Shown here in pieces: positions 58,186-64,000 of a stretch of 64,000 nucleotides of DNA. Source of the DNA: Kribbella sp. NBC_00382. GTDB taxonomy: Bacteria > Actinomycetota > Actinomycetes > Propionibacteriales > Kribbellaceae. How positions within the stretch are numbered: the first letter of the stretch is position 1; the number at the start of each line of letters is the position of its first letter. The stretch spans positions 6,634,001 to 6,698,000 of the forward strand of contig NZ_CP107954.1 of the NCBI RefSeq assembly GCF_036067295.1, in the 5' to 3' direction. The notes beneath the pieces were generated by a model. It was given only the letters and a program-made list of their open reading frames with translations. It had not been told where the DNA came from and did no database searches. The translations under genes and the position numbers were made by a program.

Positions 58186-59145
58186 GTGGCTCGCATGGCT
58201 CGTGTCCGGTCCACGGACGACGGTATCGACGGTAAGGACAGCGTCGGTCTCTACCTGGAAGAGATCGCTCGCACTCCTTTGCTGACCGCGGAAGAAGAAG
58301 TCGAGCTCGCTGAAACGGTCGAGGCAGGTCTCCTCGCGGAGCAACTGCTGGCCGAGGGGCGGGTTGGACGCAAGAAGGGCGGAGCGCCCAAATTTGCGAC
58401 GGAGGAAGAGCTCGAGTGGCTGGCCGAAGAGGGCCAGCGCGCACAGCAGCGGTTCGTGACCGCGAACCTCCGGTTGGTGGTCTCGATCGCCCGCCGCTAC
58501 GGACGGTCCCAGATGCCGCTCCTGGACCTGGTCCAGGAAGGCAACACGGGCCTGATCCGCGCGGTGGAGAAGTTCGACTACCGCAAGGGATTCAAGTTCT
58601 CGACGTACGCGACCTGGTGGGTCCGGCAGGCGATCACCCGCGGTATCGCGCAGCAGGCCCGAGTGGTCCGGCTGCCGGTACACGTGGTGGAGCAGCTGAA
58701 CCAGATCGGGTCGGCCCGGCGGACGCTGGAGCGCAAGCTCGGGCGTGAGCCGGAGATCGCCGAGATCGCCGAAGAGCTGGACCTGGACCCGGAGCGGGTG
58801 ACCGACCTGATCCGGATCGGCCGGGACCACATCAGCCTGGACAACCCGATCGACGACGAGGGCGAGACCTCGCTGGGCGACCTGATCGCGGCCGAGACCG
58901 CGCCGGGCCCCGACCAGCTGGTCGCGGACGCGTCGGACCGGTCCGGCCTGTTCAGCCTGGTCGACCAGCTCGACCCCCGGTCGGCGGACGTGATCCGTCG
59001 GCGGTACGGGCTGCACGACGGCCGCCAGGCCAAGCTCGCCGACATCGGCGCGGTGCACGGCATCTCCGCCGAGCGCGTCCGCCAGATCGAACGCGAGGCC
59101 CTCGGGCGCCTGCGTCTCCTGGCAGACCCGACACTGGCCGCCTGA
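58186..59145 (+). CDS. HrdB/SigB-like group 1-2 sigma factor
   Basis: A 319-residue sigma-70 protein without the long N-terminal tail of the principal sigma at 38758. Region 1.2 is DSVGLYLEEIARTPLLTAEEEVELAETVE; region 2 is NLRLVVSIARRYGRSQMPLLDLVQEGNTGLIRAVEKFDYRKGFKFSTYATWWVRQAITRG; region 4 is AKLADIGAVHGISAERVRQIEREALGRLR. It corresponds to the alternative principal-like factors (HrdD or SigB) of actinobacteria. The GTG at 58186 follows AAGGGAG; an ATG three codons later is possible. Confidence 0.93.
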   Translation: MARMARVRSTDDGIDGKDSVGLYLEEIARTPLLTAEEEVELAETVEAGLLAEQLLAEGRVGRKKGGAPKFATEEELEWLAEEGQRAQQRFVTANLRLVVSIARRYGRSQMPLLDLVQEGNTGLIRAVEKFDYRKGFKFSTYATWWVRQAITRGIAQQARVVRLPVHVVEQLNQIGSARRTLERKLGREPEIAEIAEELDLDPERVTDLIRIGRDHISLDNPIDDEGETSLGDLIAAETAPGPDQLVADASDRSGLFSLVDQLDPRSADVIRRRYGLHDGRQAKLADIGAVHGISAERVRQIEREALGRLRLLADPTLAA

Positions 59146-59165
59146 CCCGCACCACCAACTCCCCC

Positions 59166-59203
59166 AAGGACCCCCGAGCCGCCACCGCGGCCCGGGGGTC
59201 CTT
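59166..59203. terminator. Hairpin terminator after sigma-factor gene
   Basis: An 11-bp stem (AAGGACCCCCG at 59166-59176 with 59193-59203), extended by AGCC/GGCC-type pairs, ends the sigma-factor message before the convergent HAD gene. Confidence 0.75.
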
Positions 59204-59243
59204 CACGTTCGGCCCGTGTTCCAGCCCGCGAGGTCACGCTGGT

Positions 59244-59963
59244 CTAGCGGGCGTTCCAGGTGTCGATCAGCGGGAGCAGGTCGGCGAGGTTCTGGATGGT
59301 GGCGTCGGGGACGCCTTCGGTGTGGCCGATCTGCTCGGTGGGGATCGCGCTGTGCGGGATGTGAGCGGCGCGCATGCCGACATTCTGCGCGCCCCAGACG
59401 TCGTCGAACAGCCTGTCGCCGACGTAGAGCGCCCGGGCCGGCTCCGCTACCTCAACGGCTTGGAGCGCGGCTTTGAACGCCTCTGGGTGCGGCTTGGAGT
59501 ACGGGATCTCGCTGGTGTAGACGGCGCCGTCGAGCAGTTCGAGGACGCCGTCGCGGGCGAAGATGTCCTCGTGCCGCTGCCGCGACCAGATGGTGTTGGA
59601 CAGCACGCCCAGCTTCAGGCCGCGATCGCGGAGTCCGCGCAAGGTGTCGATGGCGTCCGGCGCGAGCTCGGTGTGCGGGTGCCAGCGCCGGTCGTACTCG
59701 GCCAGGGCAACCGGGGTCATCGCCACGTCGGCCAGCAGGCAGACCTCTTCCAGCGTGCTGCTGAGGTGCTCGTCGCGGGATCGGCGCCAGATCGAGTTCT
59801 CGGCCTCGAGCAGCCGGGTGGCGAGGTCGTCGGCCCGTGCCTCGTCGATCAGGGCGGCCACCGACCGCCACACGTCGTACAGGTCGATGTCGTGCCAGGT
59901 GGCGAGGGTGCCGCCCCAGTCGAACAGGACGGCCTCGATCGGTTCAGTCTTCACGTTTGTCAC
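59244..59963 (-). CDS. HAD-family hydrolase
   Basis: A 239-residue haloacid-dehalogenase-type hydrolase. Motif I is VLFDWGGTLATW (nucleophile Asp near residue 16), motif II VLSNT, motif III lysine in YSKPHPEAF, motif IV VGDRLFDDVWGA. The helical class I cap fits a phosphosugar- or phosphoglycolate-type phosphatase. GTG at 59963 is preferred since AAGG lies 8 nt upstream; GTG at 59972 is possible. Confidence 0.9.
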   Translation of the reverse strand: MTNVKTEPIEAVLFDWGGTLATWHDIDLYDVWRSVAALIDEARADDLATRLLEAENSIWRRSRDEHLSSTLEEVCLLADVAMTPVALAEYDRRWHPHTELAPDAIDTLRGLRDRGLKLGVLSNTIWSRQRHEDIFARDGVLELLDGAVYTSEIPYSKPHPEAFKAALQAVEVAEPARALYVGDRLFDDVWGAQNVGMRAAHIPHSAIPTEQIGHTEGVPDATIQNLADLLPLIDTWNAR

Positions 59964-59996
59964 GGCCGACACCTTGCCAGAGGGTGCCGACAGAAC

Positions 59997-61487
59997 TCAG
60001 CTTGTTTTCTCGGCGCTGACCCGGGCGATGTTGTTCCGCTTGGCGAGCCAGAGGACGCCGGCCGCGTAGAAGGCGATGCACGGCAGGTCGAGAACGAAGA
60101 CCGACCAGGGAGCGCCGCCCTGCTCGGACCAGTCGGACAGTTGGCCCAGCGCCGCGGGGATCATGAACGCGATCAGGTTGTTGACGGTATGCAGCGCGAT
60201 GCCGGTCTCCAGTCCCCCGGTTCTGATCGTCAGCCAGCCGACGGTCATCGCGAACAGGAAGATGTCGGCCATCGCCCAGCCCGTGTAGCCGTGGCCGAAG
60301 ACGAACGCGACGCTGCTCACGACGAGGGCCGGCCATGGGGAACGGAAGAGCCGCTTGAGGTTCCTGACGAAGGGCTTGCCGTCGGTGTTGTCCGGGCCGT
60401 AGGCACCGACCGCCTGGACCAGCCAGCCGCGGAAGACGAACTCCTCGGCCGCTGACTGGAACGGGACGAGGAACAGGATCACCAGGGCCGGTACTACGAA
60501 CCGTCCCCAGCCGACCCAGGAGCCGTCGTCGGTCGTGTCGGGGCCGGTGTCGACGTTCGGGAAGAGGGCGTCGAAGGCGTTCCCCAGGATGATGTTGAGG
60601 ACCAGGTAGCCGAGGCCGGGCAGGCAGCACAACGCCAGCCAGCGCCAGCGGATCTTCGTCAGCACCGAGGCGACGCTGAAGGCGGGCCGGCGCTGGATCC
60701 AGCGGGCGATCAGCAGGACGAGCGGGGTGAGGACGCCGAGCAGGACCAGGTTGATCGCGATGTCTTCGGTCGGGTTCTCGAAGAAGCTGTCCGCGCTGTC
60801 GCCGGCCGACGGGCTGGGCGAGATCAGATCCCAGACGCCGATGATGAGGATCGTCGTGAAGATCGCGAGCAACCCCAGCACGATCGTCCCGAGAACCGGC
60901 CGCCACCACCGGTGCAACGGAGTCCGCGCAAGCCGGTGAAACGGCGTACCGGCGGCAGCCGGCACGATCCGGGGCTCCTTAACCCCGAACTGGTACTGGC
61001 TATATGGCTGCGGCGGGTACTGCTGATACGCCCCCTGCCCGTACGGCGCGGGCGCACCGGGTTGCGGATAACCAGGCGCCGGCGCATACGGCGAAGCCCC
61101 CGGATACGGCGAACTACCCGGCGCAGGCCCGTACTGCGGCTGCTGGCCCGGGTACTGCGGGTAAGGCGGCTGCTGGCCGGGGTGCTGGGGTGCGCCCGGG
61201 TACTGCGGCGGCGGTGGCTGCTGCGGCGGTGCGCCGTAGGGCGGTGGTTGCTGCGGTGACCAGCCTGCTGGCGGCTGCCAGCCGCCTGGCTGCACCGGCG
61301 GCTGACCAGGAGCCTGCCAGGTCGTGGGGTTCTGATGTGGTTGGCCAGGAGCTTGCCAACCAGTTGTGTCCTGAGGCGGCCGCTCTGCCGGTGGCTGCGG
61401 AGTTGCAGCGGGGTCCTGGTCGGCATTTGCCGGTGGGGTGTCGGCAGAGGGGGTGTCCGCGGGGGGCGGGTCCTGGTGGGGATCCAT
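59997..61487 (-). CDS. CPBP-family membrane protease with Pro/Gln-rich cytoplasmic tail
   Basis: A 496-residue protein. Residues 1-170 are a low-complexity tail rich in Pro, Gln, Gly and Tyr (QPP, QYPG and WQAPGQP repeats), without family likeness. Eight or so helices follow. The CPBP/Abi motifs are PFQSAAEEFVFRGWLVQ (catalytic Glu pair), FVFGHGYTGW and GIALHTVNNLIAF. It is a putative CAAX-type intramembrane protease, with function unknown in bacteria. The tail could bind partners or drive condensation, but that is speculation. Confidence 0.88.
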   Translation of the reverse strand: MDPHQDPPPADTPSADTPPANADQDPAATPQPPAERPPQDTTGWQAPGQPHQNPTTWQAPGQPPVQPGGWQPPAGWSPQQPPPYGAPPQQPPPPQYPGAPQHPGQQPPYPQYPGQQPQYGPAPGSSPYPGASPYAPAPGYPQPGAPAPYGQGAYQQYPPQPYSQYQFGVKEPRIVPAAAGTPFHRLARTPLHRWWRPVLGTIVLGLLAIFTTILIIGVWDLISPSPSAGDSADSFFENPTEDIAINLVLLGVLTPLVLLIARWIQRRPAFSVASVLTKIRWRWLALCCLPGLGYLVLNIILGNAFDALFPNVDTGPDTTDDGSWVGWGRFVVPALVILFLVPFQSAAEEFVFRGWLVQAVGAYGPDNTDGKPFVRNLKRLFRSPWPALVVSSVAFVFGHGYTGWAMADIFLFAMTVGWLTIRTGGLETGIALHTVNNLIAFMIPAALGQLSDWSEQGGAPWSVFVLDLPCIAFYAAGVLWLAKRNNIARVSAEKTS

Positions 61488-61532
61488 GGGGAGACTCTAT
61501 GAGATTGGGGGTAATGGAGGGGGCGGGCTGGC

Positions 61533-62864
61533 ATGCTTCGGGGCATGGGTGTTGTGGGGGTGCGGGTTCGGGTGGGGTATGCGTTGGGGTCGGTGGCCAC
61601 CGGGTCCTTCGGGACGGTACCGGGGTTGCTGCTGTTGCCTTATCTGACCGACACGTTGGGGATCGCGGCAGCGGCGGCCGGAGCGATCGTGTTGTTGCCC
61701 AAGGCGCTTGATGTGGTGCTCAATCCGGTGGCGGGGCGGATCTCGGACCGGCATCAGTCGCCGCAAGGACCGCGACGGCCGTTCCTGCTCAGGGGTGGGC
61801 TTTCGCTTGCTGCCTGCTTCGCGTTGCTGTTCGCAGTACCGGATCTGGATTCGAAGGTGTTCGACGCGGCGTGGGTGCTGCTCGCGTTCGTCGGGTGCGC
61901 GACGGCGTACGCGTTCTTCCAGGTGCCGTACATCGCGATGCCCGCCGAGATCACCGACGACTACACCGAACGCACCCGGATGATGAGCTGGCGCGTCGCC
62001 GTGCTGACCATCGCGATCCTGATCAGCGGCGGCAGCGCCCCCGCCATCCGCGACGCGATCGGCGGCCGCGACGGCTACCGCGTGATGGGCCTCACCGTCG
62101 CGCTTCTGCTCGCCATCGGCACCTTCGGCGCGTACTACGGAACGCGCGGCGCCCCGATCGGCACCACCCGCGAAACCACCGGCACCCTGCGCGAGCAACT
62201 CCGTGTTGTCGCGCAAGCCGCCGACTTCCGCTGGCTCCTCACCACCCTCGTCCTCCAGGCCCTGGCGATCGGCTCGATGCTCGCCGGCATCGACTACCTC
62301 GCCCGGTACGTCCTGCGCAACCCCGGCGCCGCCACCATCGGCTTCGTCTGCGTGGTCGGCCCGGCGCTGCTGGTCAGCCCGCTCTGGCTTGCCATAGGCA
62401 ACAAATACGGCAAGAAGACCGGCTTCCTGCTCGCCTCCGCCGTGCTCGGCCTGGGAGCGATCGCCGTCATCCCCGCCCAGCATGTCCCGACCTGGTGCGT
62501 GTACCTCGCCACCGCGATCGTCGGAGTCGGCTTCACCGGAGTACAGGTGTTCCCGCTTGCCATGCTCCCCGATGTCACGGCAGTCGACGCGGCCCGCAGC
62601 GGCATCCGTCGGGCGGGCGTCTTCACCGGCATCTGGACGGCAGGCGAGACGCTCGGCCTCGCTCTCGGCCCAGGCCTGTACGCCTTGGTGCTGGCCGCCG
62701 GCGGCTACGTCTCGTCCACCAACCGCGACGCCGTCCAGCCCGGCTCGGCGCTGACGGCCATCGTGCTCGGAATGTCGGTGGTCCCTGCTTTGCTGATCGC
62801 CGTCAGCTTCTTCGCACTCAGGCGATACAAGCTGACCGCCGAAGAGGTTCTGGAGGCCCGATGA
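61533..62864 (+). CDS. MFS glycoside/pentoside/hexuronide (GPH) type symporter
   Basis: A 443-residue, 12-helix cation symporter of the GPH/MFS_2 family. VGYALGSVATGSFGTVPGLLLLPYLTDTLGIAAAAAG, LNPVAGRISDRHQSPQGPRRPFLL and the middle FQVPYIAMPAEITDDYTERTRMMSWR are characteristic. Sugars or lipids such as lysophosphatidylcholine are carried by relatives; the substrate here is unknown. The ATG at 61533 is kept; ATG at 61545 is an alternative. It overlaps the PLP-enzyme gene by four bases, so the two likely share a pathway. Confidence 0.88.
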   Translation: MLRGMGVVGVRVRVGYALGSVATGSFGTVPGLLLLPYLTDTLGIAAAAAGAIVLLPKALDVVLNPVAGRISDRHQSPQGPRRPFLLRGGLSLAACFALLFAVPDLDSKVFDAAWVLLAFVGCATAYAFFQVPYIAMPAEITDDYTERTRMMSWRVAVLTIAILISGGSAPAIRDAIGGRDGYRVMGLTVALLLAIGTFGAYYGTRGAPIGTTRETTGTLREQLRVVAQAADFRWLLTTLVLQALAIGSMLAGIDYLARYVLRNPGAATIGFVCVVGPALLVSPLWLAIGNKYGKKTGFLLASAVLGLGAIAVIPAQHVPTWCVYLATAIVGVGFTGVQVFPLAMLPDVTAVDAARSGIRRAGVFTGIWTAGETLGLALGPGLYALVLAAGGYVSSTNRDAVQPGSALTAIVLGMSVVPALLIAVSFFALRRYKLTAEEVLEAR

Positions 62865-64000
62865 CCGACGTACTGGCCCGGCTGCGCGCGTTGCAGCAAG
62901 GTGACCTGCCGACGCACGGCGGCAGCACGCTCGCGTATGTCTACGACTCGGGTCTGGCCGAGGCCGACGAGATCGGCCGCCAAGCACTCGCCTTGTACGG
63001 CGCGACGAACGGCCTCGACCCGACCGTCTTCCCCAGCCTTCGGACGTTGGAGAACGACCTGGTCGCTTGGGCGGCTCGCCTGTTGCAAGGCGACGAAGCA
63101 GTCGGCACGGTCACGTCGGGCGGCACCGAGTCGATCCTGCTCGCGGTGCAGACCGCGCGCGACGCGGCACCCGGGATCGCGCAACCGACCATGGTGTTGC
63201 CGTCCACCGCACATGCCGCGTTCCACAAGGCAGCGCACTACTTCGGGGTTCGCGCGATAACGGTCGACGTGGACGCGGCGACGTACAAGGCGGATCCGGA
63301 CGCGATGGCTGCGGCTTGCGATGACACGACGGTGCTCGTGGTGGCTAGTGCGCCGTCGTACGCGCATGGTGTCGTCGATCCGATTCCCGAGATCGCTTCG
63401 GTGGCGAGTGCGCGCGGCATTCGGTTCCATGTGGATGCTTGCATCGGTGGCTGGGTGCTGCCTTATCTGCGGGCGGATGGCGTGGAGGTTGCGCCGTTCG
63501 ACTTCGTAGTACCGGGGGTGACGAGTATTTCGGTGGATCTGCACAAGTACGCGTACACGCCGAAGGGTGCGTCGATCCTGTTGCATCGGACGCCTGGGCT
63601 GCGGCGTCCGCAGTACTTCGCGCACGCTGACTGGCCGGGCTACACGATGCTCAACTCGACGACCCAGTCGACCAAATCCGGCGCTCCGCTGGCCGCCGCG
63701 TGGGCCGTCGTCCAGCACATCGGCGACGACGGCTACCAACGCCTCGCTCGTACGTCGTACGACGCGACGCTCCGACTGGCCTCGGAAGCCGGCGCCATCG
63801 ACGGGCTGACCGTGCTTGCTCAACCGGCGACGACCCTGGTTGCGTTGACGAGCGACGAGCGGGCTGACGTGTTCACGATCGCTGACGAGATGACCGCACG
63901 CGGTTGGTTCGTGCAGCCTCAGCTCAGCTTCCGCGACCAACCGGCGTCGCTGCATCTCTCGATGAGTGCGGCGACGGCGCCGCGGCTGGATGAACTGCTT
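62861..64000 (+). CDS. PLP-dependent decarboxylase-like protein (sphingosine-phosphate-lyase-like), 3' end cut
   Basis: The visible 380 residues form a fold-type I PLP enzyme. VTSGGTESILLAVQTARDAA binds the cofactor phosphate, HVDACIGGWVLPYL carries the ring-stacking Asp/Ala, and the Schiff-base Lys lies in SISVDLHKYAYTPKGASILLHR at about residue 229. This arrangement fits group II decarboxylases, particularly the sphingosine-1-phosphate lyase branch. The substrate is unknown. The upstream symporter (ATGA overlap) may import it. The 3' end lies beyond the window. Confidence 0.88.
   Translation, partial: MTDVLARLRALQQGDLPTHGGSTLAYVYDSGLAEADEIGRQALALYGATNGLDPTVFPSLRTLENDLVAWAARLLQGDEAVGTVTSGGTESILLAVQTARDAAPGIAQPTMVLPSTAHAAFHKAAHYFGVRAITVDVDAATYKADPDAMAAACDDTTVLVVASAPSYAHGVVDPIPEIASVASARGIRFHVDACIGGWVLPYLRADGVEVAPFDFVVPGVTSISVDLHKYAYTPKGASILLHRTPGLRRPQYFAHADWPGYTMLNSTTQSTKSGAPLAAAWAVVQHIGDDGYQRLARTSYDATLRLASEAGAIDGLTVLAQPATTLVALTSDERADVFTIADEMTARGWFVQPQLSFRDQPASLHLSMSAATAPRLDELL

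Noticed and set aside
1..64000. tRNA, rRNA, tmRNA, SRP RNA, CRISPR arrays, prophage or integrase genes
   Set aside because: No matching sequence or gene was seen on either strand by reading; a tRNAscan/Infernal run would settle small RNAs.

Overview
The window is chromosomal DNA from a very GC-rich actinobacterium. Gene density is high, GTG starts are frequent, and many neighbours overlap by four bases. It carries an hrdB-type principal sigma factor, a second HrdB/SigB-like sigma factor, and an actinobacterial topoisomerase IV pair (parC, parE). Gene content best fits Propionibacteriales/Nocardioidaceae such as Kribbella; that placement is inference, not a database match. I see no rRNA, tRNA, CRISPR array, IS element, prophage or plasmid function.

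Left part (1-10.9 kb): the start of a Pat-like acetyltransferase, an ArsB/SLC13-type permease, an acyl-CoA synthetase behind a perfect SOS (LexA) box, a UPF0014 permease with DUF2630, an F420-type PPOX protein and a CoA-binding protein. A DesK/NarL-type two-component system then lies divergent to a MacB-like ABC transporter, separated by a 16-nt palindrome.

11-25 kb: parC with a structured leader, followed 4 nt later by an lprG-like lipoprotein and a P55-like MFS exporter (a mycobacterial-type lipid-export pair). Next come a thioredoxin-like ferredoxin with beta-carbonic anhydrase, a secreted C15-type peptidase, a HAD phosphatase/MFS operon divergent from its TetR regulator, an alpha/beta hydrolase and parE.

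25-38 kb: a DUF7455 zinc-ribbon protein, a MocR regulator divergent to a LysE exporter, a glycogen-debranching-like enzyme, DUF456, a secreted Pro/Gly-rich protein and an OmpR-type two-component system. The promoters of the last two share 10-11-nt-spaced CCAGG repeats. PPK2, a methyltransferase, an unknown protein and an FAD oxidase follow on the minus strand.

38-41 kb: hrdB is followed by a small membrane protein ending in R-A-P-G-R-stop and then a second YidC. The RAPG ending, the position before yidC, and an RNA helix pairing the RAPG codons with the yidC ribosome-binding site suggest a translation-arrest peptide that monitors membrane-protein insertion. This is the standout system of the window.

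41-64 kb: a UspA protein and a base-excision repair protein; a glutamate-cysteine ligase; two metallo-beta-lactamase-fold enzymes; DinB with a zinc-ribbon/TPR partner; DDAH; hemerythrin; and MFS transporters. A TetR-controlled five-gene operon resembles a split EphD plus an enoyl reductase. A MarR/DUF2269 divergent pair, exonuclease III, oligopeptidase B, the second sigma factor, a CPBP protease with a Pro/Gln-rich tail, a GPH-type symporter and the start of a PLP-dependent decarboxylase-like enzyme close the window. A leaderless promoter pattern (TAnnnT, six bases, start codon) recurs at no fewer than eight genes.
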